Assembly: GCA_001799395.1 (NCBI GenBank)
Contig: MGTJ01000028.1
Coordinates: 1 to 62,927 of the forward strand
From: Desulfobacterales bacterium RIFOXYA12_FULL_46_15
Lineage (GTDB): Bacteria > Desulfobacterota > Desulfobacteria > Desulfobacterales > Desulfobacteraceae
Reading direction: 5' to 3'
DNA: 62,927 bases
Part shown: positions 35,821-46,135 of the stretch, piece after piece
Position numbering within the stretch: position 1 is the first letter of the stretch
Layout of the letters: each line of letters begins with the position of its first letter
Made by a program: the position numbers and the translations under genes
The notes under the pieces: model-generated
Databases searched by the model: none
What the model was told of the DNA's origin: nothing
The model's input: only the letters and a program-made list of their open reading frames with translations

Positions 35821-37044
35821 ATGGCTTTCGAATTTTTCATAGCCGGAAAATATCTTAAGGCTAAACGAAAAGAAGGATTCATTTCTCTTATCACACTGTT
35901 ATCCGTAGCCGGTGTTGCTGTCGGAGTGATGGCACTGGTTATCGTCATCGCGGTCATGAGTGGTGCTGAAACTGATTTTCGAAAACGGATTCTTGGATTG
36001 GAACCCCATATTCTTATTATGAATTATGCCGGGAAATTTGACGGATATAATGAAATCATTGCCAATTTGACCCAAAAAGAACAGATAGTGGCTGTATCAC
36101 CTATTCTGTTTGCCCAAGCCATGATCAGATCAACACATTCTTTTTCAGGTATCATGATCAGAGGAATTGACCCTGGTAATAGCTTCAGCTTGATAAAAGG
36201 TTTTAGGCAGGAACAATTAAAAAAATTATTGGGTAAAGATCCGTCAAATGATAATTTTCCCGGTATTATTCTTGGCAAAGACCTTGCAAATTCAATCGGT
36301 GTAATTCCGGGCGATAAAATAATCCTCATGTCTCCCAATGGGATTGTTTCACCAATAGGCAATATTCCCTCCATGAAAAGGTTTGTCGTAGCCGACACAT
36401 TTGATTCAGGAATGTATGAATATGATAGTTCTCTTGCTTATATTGAGATAGGGGAAGCACAACAGCTAATAGGAATCAAAAATCAAATTTCGGCTGTTGG
36501 AATCTGGATTAATGATGTTTTTGATGTCAAAACGGCAAAAAACAATCTGACAGGTCTCTTTAATTATCCTTTCTACATGAGGGATTGGATGGAAATTAAC
36601 AAGAGTCTTTTTTCAGCTCTGAAGCTCGAAAAAACAGCAATGTTTATCATCCTGACACTCATTATTCTTGTCGCAGCTTTTAATATTGCAAGCGCCTTGA
36701 TTATGATGGTAATGGAAAAAAACAAAGACATTGCCGTACTTAAAACCATGGGCGCCACCCACAGAACCATCAGGAGAATTTTTATTATTCAGGGCATGAT
36801 TATCGGGTCTTTGGGCACATTTATCGGGACGGTTTCGGGTGTTATTATCTGTTATTTCCTGAAAAAATATGATTTTATTCAACTGCCGGATGCATATCCA
36901 TTCTCCACACTTCCAGTGCAGCTTGAATATGCAGACGTTCTGGTAATAGCTGGCAGTGCGGTTCTTATCTGTTTTTTATCAACACTTTATCCATCCTATA
37001 AAGCATCAAAAATGAACCCGATTGAGGCGTTAAGATATGGATAA
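35821..37044 (+). CDS. Lipoprotein-releasing ABC transporter permease (LolC/E type)
   Basis: This 407-residue inner-membrane protein has one N-terminal helix (about residues 25-50), a periplasmic MacB-like domain, and three C-terminal helices (residues 275-395) with the motif MVMEKNKDIAVLKTMGAT typical of LolC/LolE. It extracts outer-membrane lipoproteins from the inner membrane for LolA. Only one permease gene is present, implying a homodimer (a LolF-type arrangement) with LolD. It overlaps lolD by eight bases. Confidence 0.9.
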   Translation: MAFEFFIAGKYLKAKRKEGFISLITLLSVAGVAVGVMALVIVIAVMSGAETDFRKRILGLEPHILIMNYAGKFDGYNEIIANLTQKEQIVAVSPILFAQAMIRSTHSFSGIMIRGIDPGNSFSLIKGFRQEQLKKLLGKDPSNDNFPGIILGKDLANSIGVIPGDKIILMSPNGIVSPIGNIPSMKRFVVADTFDSGMYEYDSSLAYIEIGEAQQLIGIKNQISAVGIWINDVFDVKTAKNNLTGLFNYPFYMRDWMEINKSLFSALKLEKTAMFIILTLIILVAAFNIASALIMMVMEKNKDIAVLKTMGATHRTIRRIFIIQGMIIGSLGTFIGTVSGVIICYFLKKYDFIQLPDAYPFSTLPVQLEYADVLVIAGSAVLICFLSTLYPSYKASKMNPIEALRYG

Positions 37045-37726
37045 TTTAACCCTGCCATTAATGTCTCTCCAATCAATTTCAAAAAGTTTTTGTTCAAAGA
37101 CATCAAATATTGAAATTCTGAATGATACGGTTTTTAATATCTATAAAGGTCAAACAATCGCGATTGTAGGTTCATCCGGCATAGGGAAATCAACACTGCT
37201 GAATCTAATCGGAACCATTGATAAACCGGATTCCGGAAAAATTCTTTTCAGAGGAAACGACCTGTCTTTGTATAATGACGAGAAACTTGCCGGTTTCAGA
37301 AATTTAAAAATCGGTTTTGTATTTCAGTTTCATTATCTCCTGCAAGGTTTTTCAGCCTTGGAAAATGTTATGATACCCGGTTTAATAGCGAATAAAAATA
37401 AAAAAACTATTGAAAAACTGGCCATAAATATGCTTGAAAGAGTAGGGCTTTCTTTAAGACTCAGGCATAGGGTAGAAGACCTGTCAGGAGGAGAACAACA
37501 ACGGGTAGCTCTGGCTAGAGCCCTGGTGATGGATCCTGAAATACTTCTGGCAGATGAGCCCACGGGGAACCTTGATCGGAAAAACAGCAGCAGTGTGCAT
37601 GTTTTAATTCGTGAGTTGAACGAGGAGCTTGGTATGACGGTTATTGTTGTCACTCATAACAATGAACTTGCCGAGATGATGAAAACAAAAGTGACCATAA
37701 GGGATGGAAAAATAATTCCTGTATAA
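37037..37726 (+). CDS. lolD: Lipoprotein-releasing ABC transporter ATPase LolD
   Basis: The 229-residue ATPase has Walker A GSSGIGKSTLLNLIG, signature LSGGEQQRVALARAL, Walker B LLADEPTGNLD and switch VTHN. It drives lipoprotein release with the overlapping LolC/E gene. Confidence 0.93.
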   Translation: MDNLTLPLMSLQSISKSFCSKTSNIEILNDTVFNIYKGQTIAIVGSSGIGKSTLLNLIGTIDKPDSGKILFRGNDLSLYNDEKLAGFRNLKIGFVFQFHYLLQGFSALENVMIPGLIANKNKKTIEKLAINMLERVGLSLRLRHRVEDLSGGEQQRVALARALVMDPEILLADEPTGNLDRKNSSSVHVLIRELNEELGMTVIVVTHNNELAEMMKTKVTIRDGKIIPV

Positions 37727-37752
37727 TAGGAAAAACACTTAGGGGAAAAATT

Positions 37753-40392
37753 ATGAATACATCTTTTTTTAAAAAAGCCTTCACATTCTCTGTTCTGTTT
37801 CTTTTAATGTCGGCATGCAATTTGTCTGCAGACACAAATGTGAAAATTGCAATTTTCCCTTTTTCAATTTCAGCAAATAAACCGAACCAACAGATTCAGG
37901 AAAAAATCAAACTGATGATATCCGAAAATCTTAAAAAGGAAGGGGTAACCGTTATCTTTCCGGAAATGCAACCAGATGCCGGCAACCTGGATTTTGCCCA
38001 ATTAAAAACATACGGTATCAACGCAGGAGTTGACTATATCTTAACCGGGTCTGTATTTGTTGCAGGAGAGGGCATCAGCATCGATTCAAAACTGATCAAT
38101 ATATACGATCAGGACAATTTAATTTCTCTTTTTACCGAATCAGATAGTTTTGAAAATCTTTTTTCATCAGTTACAAAATTCAGTAAAGAAATCATTGGAG
38201 AATTGTTCAATAAAAAAATTATCACGGAAATCACCGTTGTTGGAAACAAGAGAATTGAAAAAGATGCCATCCTGAGAATTATTGATGCTCGAACCGGGGA
38301 TATTATTAAACAGGAGAATATATCAAAGGATCTAAAAAAGATTTATGACATGGGATATTTTGATGACGTTATCGTTGAGAAAGAACCCCATGACAACGGT
38401 GCAAAAATTGTTTTTAAAGTGACTGAAAAACCAAGCATCCGGGAGATCAAATTCAAGAAAAACTCAGTCTATAAGAACGAAGAGCTGATGGAAAGTATTA
38501 ATATCAAAACAGGATCCATTTTAAATGTTCACACCATTAATTCAAATGTTGATAGGCTCAGGCTTCTCTATACTGAAAAAAACTACCATAATTGTTCAAT
38601 TACCTACGAAATCATTCCCCTGGAACATTCACAAGCAGATATTGCGTTCACCATAGAAGAAGGGGAAAAAATCAAAGTTGAAAAGATCAAATTTGAAGGC
38701 AATTCTCATTTCTCTGAAAAAGAATTGAAAAAAGTAATGGAAACCTCTGAGAAAGGTTTGTTTTCCTTTTTTACCTCTTCAGGTGATTTAAATGAGACCG
38801 AGGTTAAAAATGATGCTGTAAGGATTGAATCTTTATATAAAAATAATGGATTCATTGATGCGAAAGTATCTGATCCCAATGTTGAAATCGGAAAAGAATA
38901 TATCTCCATAAGCTTCAAAATAGAAGAAGGTGCCCAGTATAAAATAAAACAAATTGATCTTTCCGGAGATCTTATTCTTACGAGAGAAGAAATATTGGAA
39001 AAAATCAAATCCAAAGAAGGAGAACTTTATAATCGGGAACAAATCAGAAATGACATGAATAGCATTGCTGATCTTTATTCACAGCACGGGTTTGCCAATG
39101 TTCATATCAACCCCCTGATTAACAAAAATGAAAATGAGCATCTGATGGCCGTTAACTATTCGATCAATAAGGGGGAACCTGTTTATTTTAAGAATGTCAA
39201 TATCAGTGGTAATTTGAAAACGCGGGACAAGGTTATCAGAAGGGAACTTAAGGTTGTCGAGCAGGATTTGTATAACAAGGATGCTATTGAAAAAAGTTAT
39301 AAAAATCTTAATCGTTTGGATTATTTTTCTGAAATTGATGTCATGCCGGTTAAAACAGAAGAAGAAAATCAAATGAACTTGGATGTGAAAGTTGTTGAAA
39401 AAGATACCGGTACATTTTCATTCGGTGGTGGATTCAGCAGTGAAGATGGCGGGTTCGGAATGATATCGGTTCTAGAGAGAAATCTATTTGGGAGAGGCCA
39501 AACAGGAAAGATTGCCGCTAAAATTTCCGGATCTTCAAATCTTTATGATATCAGTTTCTTCGAGCCCTATATCCTTGATAGCCATGTTTCAGGCGGATTC
39601 AATTTCTATAAAGAAGATAAAGAATACAATTATTATGATAAAGAAGCGCTCGGTATGACATTAATGCTGGGATATAAGCTTTTTGATTATACAAAATTAG
39701 GAATTAACTATAATATTGAAGACTTTACCATCTCAAGTGTACAGTCTGATTACACCAATATGACATCTGGTTCATTTCTGACGAGCAGTATCAAACCATA
39801 CGTTACATATGATTCGAGAAATGATATTTTCCTTCCCACAGAAGGTTTCAAACACTCATTCTCTGTTGAATATGCAGGAGAAATGCTGGGTGGTGAAATT
39901 GACTATACCAAATACCTTGCTGAGACAGGAGCTTATTTCCCATTATTCTGGAAATTTACAGGGGCACTGCATGCAGAAGGGGGGTATTTTGATGACCAGA
40001 CCAATAACACCGTCAGCGTAGATTATGCTAAATTTTACCTTGGCGGAATGAATTCTATCCGGGGGTTTGATAAATATGATATCAACGGAAAGCGTTCTGG
40101 AGACATCAAAGAGATAGGCGGTGAAAAATATGTTCAGTTTAATGCGGAAATAACATTCCCCTTGACAGATAAATATAAACTTGCCGGTGTATTTTTTTAT
40201 GATCGCGGGGATGTTTATAGAACGAGTGAAAGTATTGATTTTGCAGACCAGTTCTCCAGTTTCGGAACCGGGATAAGATGGAATTCTCCCTTAGGACCGT
40301 TGCGTATAGAATATGGTTGGGTTATTGATGGTAAAAACGTAAGAGAAGCGGGTGACGGAAAATTTGCTTTTTCTGTCGGTGCTTCTTTTTAA
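37753..40392 (+). CDS. bamA: Outer-membrane protein assembly factor BamA with extra N-terminal domain
   Basis: BamA (879 residues) inserts beta-barrel proteins into the outer membrane. After a signal peptide come an extra domain (about residues 30-150, VKIAIFPFSISANKP to LTGSVF), five POTRA repeats (about 155-560, first one ITEITVVGNKRIEKDAIL), and a 16-strand barrel ending in the usual aromatic residue (VGASF). IRGF in the barrel is the conserved VRGF/Y motif. The extra domain resembles the TolB-N/FlgO-type fold, as I have seen in other deltaproteobacterial BamA. The signal peptide ends in LMSAC, so lipidation is possible though odd. The gene leads into skp-lpxD. Confidence 0.93.
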   Translation: MNTSFFKKAFTFSVLFLLMSACNLSADTNVKIAIFPFSISANKPNQQIQEKIKLMISENLKKEGVTVIFPEMQPDAGNLDFAQLKTYGINAGVDYILTGSVFVAGEGISIDSKLINIYDQDNLISLFTESDSFENLFSSVTKFSKEIIGELFNKKIITEITVVGNKRIEKDAILRIIDARTGDIIKQENISKDLKKIYDMGYFDDVIVEKEPHDNGAKIVFKVTEKPSIREIKFKKNSVYKNEELMESINIKTGSILNVHTINSNVDRLRLLYTEKNYHNCSITYEIIPLEHSQADIAFTIEEGEKIKVEKIKFEGNSHFSEKELKKVMETSEKGLFSFFTSSGDLNETEVKNDAVRIESLYKNNGFIDAKVSDPNVEIGKEYISISFKIEEGAQYKIKQIDLSGDLILTREEILEKIKSKEGELYNREQIRNDMNSIADLYSQHGFANVHINPLINKNENEHLMAVNYSINKGEPVYFKNVNISGNLKTRDKVIRRELKVVEQDLYNKDAIEKSYKNLNRLDYFSEIDVMPVKTEEENQMNLDVKVVEKDTGTFSFGGGFSSEDGGFGMISVLERNLFGRGQTGKIAAKISGSSNLYDISFFEPYILDSHVSGGFNFYKEDKEYNYYDKEALGMTLMLGYKLFDYTKLGINYNIEDFTISSVQSDYTNMTSGSFLTSSIKPYVTYDSRNDIFLPTEGFKHSFSVEYAGEMLGGEIDYTKYLAETGAYFPLFWKFTGALHAEGGYFDDQTNNTVSVDYAKFYLGGMNSIRGFDKYDINGKRSGDIKEIGGEKYVQFNAEITFPLTDKYKLAGVFFYDRGDVYRTSESIDFADQFSSFGTGIRWNSPLGPLRIEYGWVIDGKNVREAGDGKFAFSVGASF

Positions 40393-40415
40393 ATTATTCA
40401 CATGTGGAGGCTTTA

Positions 40416-40949
40416 ATGAAAAAGATTGTATTTACCCTATCTGTACTGTATTTTTTCCTTGCATTTGCTCCTGCTGTATTTTCAGCAGATGCAGCAAAGA
40501 TCGGAATATTTGATTTTCAAAAAGTATTGTCTGAATCCAGTGCCGGAAAACTCACCCAAAAACAGCTTACAGACAAAGGAAATGAATTTCAGGGTAAATT
40601 AAAGACTGAAAAAGATAAATTAGATGAGATGAACAAAGCTTATGAAAGAGAAAAACTGGTTTTAAGTCCGGAAAAACAGGGTGAAAAAGAAAAAGATTTT
40701 CGAAATCGCGTAAATGATTTTAAAAAGATGCAAGATGATTTTTCAAGGGAATTCAAGCAACTGGAAGTTCAGTCTTTAAATAAAATTCAAGACGATGTGG
40801 TCCAGATAATAAATGAAATAGGTAAAGAAGAAGGATATATCATCATTATAGAGAAAAAAGCCGGGGGTGTTCTTTATTCTCTGGAAAAACTTGATGTTAC
40901 AGATCAGGTTATTAAAAAATATAATTCAAAAACCGCAAAAACCAATTAA
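40416..40949 (+). CDS. skp: Skp/OmpH-family periplasmic chaperone
   Basis: The 177-residue protein has a signal peptide ending near VFSADA, then IGIFDFQKVLSESSAGK and a long charged coiled-coil (about residues 50-130), as in Skp. Skp holds unfolded outer-membrane proteins for BamA, encoded just upstream. ATG 40416 has GGAGG in front; the GTG 12 bases upstream overlaps that ribosome-binding site. Confidence 0.88.
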   Translation: MKKIVFTLSVLYFFLAFAPAVFSADAAKIGIFDFQKVLSESSAGKLTQKQLTDKGNEFQGKLKTEKDKLDEMNKAYEREKLVLSPEKQGEKEKDFRNRVNDFKKMQDDFSREFKQLEVQSLNKIQDDVVQIINEIGKEEGYIIIIEKKAGGVLYSLEKLDVTDQVIKKYNSKTAKTN

Positions 40950-40959
40950 TTTCTTTTAT

Positions 40960-42018
40960 ATGAAACTATCGGTAAATGAAATTGCCGGAATAATTACTGC
41001 CAAGGTTATCGGCGATCTGAGTTTTATTGTCATGGGAGTCTCTTCATTTAATGAATCTGGCCCCCATGATATTACATTTGCATGTGATCCAAAATATTTG
41101 AACCACCTTGATCATACAAAAGCTGGTGCGATCATTGTCCCGGACAGCTTTAACCCTGAAAAAAGGCACTTGCCCGGTACTGTTTTATTGAAAACACCGA
41201 ATCCCAAATTGTCTTTTTTTAAGCTGATATCACTTTTTCATCCTGAAAAAAAAATTTTACCCTTTATCCATCACAGTGCTCATATCGGACAATTCTCAGC
41301 ACTTGGAAAAGACCTGATAATTGAAGCCAATGTATATATTGGTAACCATGTACAAATCGGGGATAATGTTCGCCTGATGCCTGGTGTCTATATCGGGGAT
41401 GATGTTATTATCGGTGATCAAACCCTAATTAAACCCAATGTCACAATATTTGATGAAACAAAAATCGGGCAAAGGGTTATTATCCATGCCGGAACCGTCA
41501 TCGGCTCCGACGGGTTCGGATTTGCACAGGATGTTGATCAGCACCGGAAACTCATGCATAAAGGGCATGTAGTCATCGGAGATGATGCAGAGATAGGAGC
41601 CTGTAACACCATAGACAGGGGAACCCTTGGTACCACTATAATCGGCAATGGTGTCAAAACTGATAACCTTGTCCACATCGCTCATAATGTTAAAATAGGA
41701 CACAATACCCTGATCGTTGCACAAGTCGGGATAGCCGGAAGCACTATTGTCGGCCGGAATGTTATTATTGCAGGAAAAGCCGGAATTTCAGGACATATAG
41801 AAATAGGCGACGGTGCCATCATTGGTCCTTATTCCGGTGTTCACAGCAATGTTAATGAAAAAGAGATTGTATCCGGTATCCCTCATATGCCTCATGCCCT
41901 CTGGAAAAAGGTTGTCAGCACCATATCAAGATTGCCGGAGATGAGGAAAACCCTTTTGTCTTTCGAGAAAAGATTAAAGGATGTTGAAAATATGAAAAAG
42001 AATACGGAGTATAAATGA
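40960..42018 (+). CDS. lpxD: UDP-3-O-acylglucosamine N-acyltransferase
   Basis: LpxD (352 residues) adds the second acyl chain in lipid A synthesis. An N-terminal UDP-binding domain (to about residue 100) precedes a left-handed beta helix of hexapeptide repeats (IGDNVRLMPGVYIGDDVIIG and many more). The catalytic His lies near NLVHIAHNVKIG. Start ATG 40960 is chosen (MKLSVNEIAG); longer in-frame starts lie inside skp. Overlaps lpxA by four bases. Confidence 0.94.
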   Translation: MKLSVNEIAGIITAKVIGDLSFIVMGVSSFNESGPHDITFACDPKYLNHLDHTKAGAIIVPDSFNPEKRHLPGTVLLKTPNPKLSFFKLISLFHPEKKILPFIHHSAHIGQFSALGKDLIIEANVYIGNHVQIGDNVRLMPGVYIGDDVIIGDQTLIKPNVTIFDETKIGQRVIIHAGTVIGSDGFGFAQDVDQHRKLMHKGHVVIGDDAEIGACNTIDRGTLGTTIIGNGVKTDNLVHIAHNVKIGHNTLIVAQVGIAGSTIVGRNVIIAGKAGISGHIEIGDGAIIGPYSGVHSNVNEKEIVSGIPHMPHALWKKVVSTISRLPEMRKTLLSFEKRLKDVENMKKNTEYK

Positions 42019-42788
42019 TGATTCACCCCACGGCTATTATTGATCCTTCTGCTGAAATTGACAGTAATGTCACCATTGGTCCTTATGCTATTATCAAATC
42101 AGATACTTTTATTGGATCCGGTACAACCATCGGCCCGTATACCACTATTGAAAACTACGTGTCCATAGGTGAAAACTGTCAGATCTACCAGTATGCATCT
42201 ATTGGAGGAGCTCCTCAGGACCTGAAATTTCATGGAGAAAAAACCTATTTAAAAATCGGCCGGGGAACAATAATACGTGAATTTGTAACCATTAACCGGG
42301 GAACTGAAAACGGCGGGGGTATTACGGAAGTCGGAGAGGAAAATTATCTCATGGCCTATACCCATATCGCCCATGATTGTAAAACCGGGAAACAGGTTAT
42401 TCTGGCTAACAATTCCACTCTGGCAGGGCATATCATTATTGGTGACAACGTTAGTGTCGGTGGGTTGGTTGCCATCCATCAATTTGTTCAGATCGGAGAT
42501 TTTGCCTATATCGGGGGAAAATCCGCTGTGGTTAAAGATATCCCCCCATATGTGATTGCCGCAGGAGACCGGGCAACCCTGCATGGCCTCAACAATGTCG
42601 GATTACAGCGGCATAAATTTTCAAAATCAACCATTTCTCAACTTAAAAAAACATACCGGATTTTTTTCAGGATCGGATTGACGGTTAAACAGGCCTCTGA
42701 ACGTGTCAAGGCCGAAGTGGATATGATACCTGAAGTAAAAAATTTTATGAATTTTATTATTGAATCAAACAGAGGTGTAACACGATAA
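42015..42788 (+). CDS. lpxA: UDP-N-acetylglucosamine O-acyltransferase
   Basis: LpxA (257 residues) catalyses the first step of lipid A synthesis. Hexapeptide repeats fill the first 190 residues; YTHIAHDCKTGKQVILANNSTLAGH contains the catalytic histidine, and the helical C-terminus is normal. ATGA overlap with lpxD. Confidence 0.95.
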   Translation: MMIHPTAIIDPSAEIDSNVTIGPYAIIKSDTFIGSGTTIGPYTTIENYVSIGENCQIYQYASIGGAPQDLKFHGEKTYLKIGRGTIIREFVTINRGTENGGGITEVGEENYLMAYTHIAHDCKTGKQVILANNSTLAGHIIIGDNVSVGGLVAIHQFVQIGDFAYIGGKSAVVKDIPPYVIAAGDRATLHGLNNVGLQRHKFSKSTISQLKKTYRIFFRIGLTVKQASERVKAEVDMIPEVKNFMNFIIESNRGVTR

Positions 42789-42792
42789 AAAA

Positions 42793-43608
42793 ATGAATAT
42801 CGGCCTGATTGCAGGTGGTGGGCAATTCCCCCTATTATTTTCACAAAAGGCCAATGAAAAAGGGTATAAGGTTTTTGCAGCAGGTTTCAATACCGAGACA
42901 GATCCCTTACTTTCTGATCATGTTGAGGAACTCCAATGGTTTTATCTTGGACAGGTGACCAAACTCATCAGGTATTTCAAGCATCAAGGTATTTCACAAG
43001 CCGTCATGCTCGGCAGTATTAAAAAAAACAATATTTTTAAAGATATCCGGCCTGATTTCAAAGCGCTTTCATTTATCGCAAAAACAGCTCTGACCCATGA
43101 TGATTCAATTTTGACTTCTTTTGCTGACCTCCTGTTAAAAGAAGGTATTAAAATTTTACCTTCTACCTTTCTTTTACCGGAACTTATTTGCCCCAGGGGA
43201 TGCTGGACAAAAAGAAAACCAAACAAAGCTGAGCACAAAGACATAATCGAAGGCTGGAGGCTTGCGAAAGAAATCGGAAAACTTGATATTGGACAATGCC
43301 TTGTAATGGCAAATGGAACCGTTCTGGCCATTGAAGCCATTGAAGGAACTGATTCTGCCATAAAAAGAGGGGGGCTTTTGTCCCGTAATAGCGGCTGTAT
43401 TGTGGTTAAACTATCCAAACCTTTCCAGGATTTAAGATTTGATCTGCCTTCCTCAGGCAGTCAAACTATTAGGACCATGCATGAAGCAGGAGCTACTGTC
43501 CTTGTTCTTGAAGCAGGAAAATCCATCAGTTTCGATCGCGAAGAAATGATATCCCTGGCAGATCAATACCATATATCCATTCTTGGATATACAGAAGAAG
43601 ACATATAA
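42793..43608 (+). CDS. lpxI: UDP-2,3-diacylglucosamine pyrophosphatase LpxI
   Basis: LpxI (271 residues, formerly DUF1009) cleaves UDP-2,3-diacylglucosamine to lipid X; it replaces the LpxH of enterics. Diagnostic blocks are GLIAGGGQFPLLF, AVMLGSIKKNNIF, and the C-terminal GGLLSRNSGCIVVKLSKPFQDLRFDLPS. It sits between lpxA and lpxB as in many alpha- and deltaproteobacteria and overlaps lpxB by one base. Confidence 0.93.
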   Translation: MNIGLIAGGGQFPLLFSQKANEKGYKVFAAGFNTETDPLLSDHVEELQWFYLGQVTKLIRYFKHQGISQAVMLGSIKKNNIFKDIRPDFKALSFIAKTALTHDDSILTSFADLLLKEGIKILPSTFLLPELICPRGCWTKRKPNKAEHKDIIEGWRLAKEIGKLDIGQCLVMANGTVLAIEAIEGTDSAIKRGGLLSRNSGCIVVKLSKPFQDLRFDLPSSGSQTIRTMHEAGATVLVLEAGKSISFDREEMISLADQYHISILGYTEEDI

Positions 43609-44777
43609 TGAATACTCTTGTAACCCTAAAGCATGTCATGGTTCTGACCGGTGAACCCTCTGGTGATTTTCATGCAGGCCGGCTTGTGGAAGAAATCAGG
43701 AAAAAGAACGGCCGCATTTATTTTTCCGGTATCGGCGGCCCCATTCTCAAGCAACAGGGGGTCGACCTTTTTTATGATATTGAAAAACTCTCTGCCATGG
43801 GTATTACTGAGGTTTTTTTACAATTCAGATATATTAAAAAAGCCTTTGATCTCTTCAGGGAAAAACTCAGGCATCACCTACCAGACCTAATAATCCTTGT
43901 GGATTATCCAGGATTCAATCTCAGGGCAGCCAAATATGTGAAAGACCATTATAATATTAAAATACTATATTATATTACTCCCAAAGTATGGGCCTGGAAA
44001 AAAAACAGGCTGTTCAAAATTAAAAAATACGTTGACTACGCTGCTTTGATATTTCCCTTTGAAGAAAAACTATTTAAAAAAACCGGTATTTCATCCAATT
44101 ATGTTGGAAATCCTCTTTTGGACGAATACCCTGAAAATTTCCCCAAATCCTTGTTTGGGTCAAAAACCGTATCATATAAAGCAAATGATCCGATTATAAT
44201 CGGACTCCTTCCAGGTTCAAGAAGTGCTGAAATTAAAAATTTGCTTAATATTATGATTCAATCTGCCTGTCTCATTCATCAAAGACAAAAGCAGGTACGG
44301 TTTCTTGTTTCAAAAGCCTCTTCAGTAAGAAGGGTATGGATAGAAGAAGGCATAAAAAAATCAGGCAACCCTCAGCTATTTGAAATTGTAGAAGGACATG
44401 TTGGAGAAATTTTTAAACAATCGAACATGATCATCGCAGCTTCAGGAACAGTAACGCTTGAGGCAGCACTTTACCATATACCAACCATCCTGATATATAA
44501 AATGTCAATTGCAAGTTTTTGGGTTGCAAAATTACTGGTCAAAGTGAAATATGCAGGCCTTGCAAATTTGATTGTAAATGAAGAAATCATGCCGGAACTT
44601 CTCCAGTACAAGGCAAGCCCTGACAAAATATGTAAAAAAGCCATTTATATGATCAACCATCAAAATTATTATCAAACCAGACTGGAATTGGTAAGAAAAA
44701 AGCTTGGGAAAAAAGGGGCTGCAAAAAATACCGCCTGTATTGCAATTCACCTTCTCAGAGAATTCCATCCCATATAA
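43608..44777 (+). CDS. lpxB: Lipid A disaccharide synthase
   Basis: LpxB (389 residues) joins lipid X to UDP-diacylglucosamine. Visible: GEPSGDFHAGRLV, GIGGPILKQQGVDLFYDIEKLSAMG, VDYPGFNLRAAKYVK, YYITPKVWAWKKNR, LLPGSRSAEI and ASGTVTLEAALYHIPTILIYKM. It ends the bamA-skp-lpx group; the 85-base gap that follows holds a TTGACA at 44783-44788 without a convincing -10. Confidence 0.95.
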   Translation: MNTLVTLKHVMVLTGEPSGDFHAGRLVEEIRKKNGRIYFSGIGGPILKQQGVDLFYDIEKLSAMGITEVFLQFRYIKKAFDLFREKLRHHLPDLIILVDYPGFNLRAAKYVKDHYNIKILYYITPKVWAWKKNRLFKIKKYVDYAALIFPFEEKLFKKTGISSNYVGNPLLDEYPENFPKSLFGSKTVSYKANDPIIIGLLPGSRSAEIKNLLNIMIQSACLIHQRQKQVRFLVSKASSVRRVWIEEGIKKSGNPQLFEIVEGHVGEIFKQSNMIIAASGTVTLEAALYHIPTILIYKMSIASFWVAKLLVKVKYAGLANLIVNEEIMPELLQYKASPDKICKKAIYMINHQNYYQTRLELVRKKLGKKGAAKNTACIAIHLLREFHPI

Positions 44778-44871
44778 TAGATTTGACAAAATTACGGAAA
44801 TTTTATTAGAGTGAGTCCGTTTAAAATAAATATGACAATTATTTTAATTAATATAGGAAAATTTGGATTTG

Positions 44872-46113
44872 ATGTCTTTTGAAATCATTCTTTTACTAAT
44901 ATGCCTTCTTCTGTCCGGATTTTTTTCAGCCTCTGAAACTGCACTTTTTTCCATCAGCAAAGTAAAAGCCCTCCACATCGCAAAAGACGGCTCCGGAAGC
45001 GGACGATTGATTCAGAGTATGAAAGAGGATTCTCACAAGCTCTTAACCACTGTCCTGATTGGCAATAATCTTGTAAATATAGGGGCTTCATCCATTGCCA
45101 CTTCCCTTGCTATCTCCAGGTTTGACTCCAATGCAGTCGGTATTGCAACCGGTATCATGACAATGCTCATTCTTGTTTTTGGTGAAATTTTTCCGAAATC
45201 ATTTGCCAATCACAATAATCTTCTTGTAGCAAGGCTTGTCATATATCCTCTTTTCTGGCTTTCAAAGTTTTTTTTTCCATTGATTTATATTTTAAACTTT
45301 ATACCAAAACTTCATGGGAAAGCAGATCCCCGCCATGGTATGTTGACTGAAGATGAACTCATGACCATGGTTGAAGTTGTGGAAGAAGATGGAGAAATAA
45401 ATGAGGCGGAAAAACAGTTTATCACAAAGATATTTGAATTCGATGATACAGCTTGCTCAGAAATCATGACCCCCAGGGCTGACATGTTTGTGATAGATAT
45501 TTCAGAGACAGTGGACATCTCAGAAATTCTTAAAACCGGTTTTTCGAGAATCCCCGTTATTGAAGGCAGTATTGATAACATCATTGGGATTTTACATGTT
45601 AAAGATCTGTTTGCAAGTTTCCAAAAAGCATGTACTGCAAATTTTAAAGCTCCCATGGATATTAAACAAATCTTAAAAAAACCGTATTTTATCCCTGAAT
45701 CTAAAAAGCTTGACTCCCTTTTACAGGATTTTAAACGGAATAAAAATCACCTGGCAGTTGTTGTGGATGAACATGGCGGTGTGGCGGGTATAGTTTCCCT
45801 GGAAGATGTCCTTGAGGAAATTGTAGGTGAAATTATTGATGAGACGGACAGAATGACACCGGATATTATCCGGCTTAAAGACAATAAATGGATGGTTGCA
45901 GGAAGAATCAATATTGATGATTTGAATGAAGAAATTGATACTGGAATACAGGAATCCAATACATATGATACTTTTTCCGGGTTTTTCCTGGAACAGATCG
46001 GCAGAATCCCACAACCTGGAGAATCCATTATTTTTGACAAATGGACGGCAACTGTTAAAGATATGGACGGCAACCGGATACAAAGCTTTATCCTGAAAAA
46101 GGAATCTTCCTGA
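44872..46113 (+). CDS. CNNM/CBS-domain membrane protein (CorC/HlyC family)
   Basis: The protein (413 residues from ATG 44872) has an N-terminal CNNM (DUF21) membrane domain (LSGFFSASETALFSISK), two CBS repeats (MTPRADMFVIDISE, LAVVVDEHGGVAGIVSLEDVLEEIVGEI) and a C-terminal CorC/HlyC domain. The family is linked to magnesium and cobalt transport. The start is unsure: AGGA lies 13 bases before the ATG, and TTG codons at 44863 and 44869 fit it better. Confidence 0.87.
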   Translation: MSFEIILLLICLLLSGFFSASETALFSISKVKALHIAKDGSGSGRLIQSMKEDSHKLLTTVLIGNNLVNIGASSIATSLAISRFDSNAVGIATGIMTMLILVFGEIFPKSFANHNNLLVARLVIYPLFWLSKFFFPLIYILNFIPKLHGKADPRHGMLTEDELMTMVEVVEEDGEINEAEKQFITKIFEFDDTACSEIMTPRADMFVIDISETVDISEILKTGFSRIPVIEGSIDNIIGILHVKDLFASFQKACTANFKAPMDIKQILKKPYFIPESKKLDSLLQDFKRNKNHLAVVVDEHGGVAGIVSLEDVLEEIVGEIIDETDRMTPDIIRLKDNKWMVAGRINIDDLNEEIDTGIQESNTYDTFSGFFLEQIGRIPQPGESIIFDKWTATVKDMDGNRIQSFILKKESS

Positions 46114-46135
46114 CGCCATGTGAGGAAACGACAAA

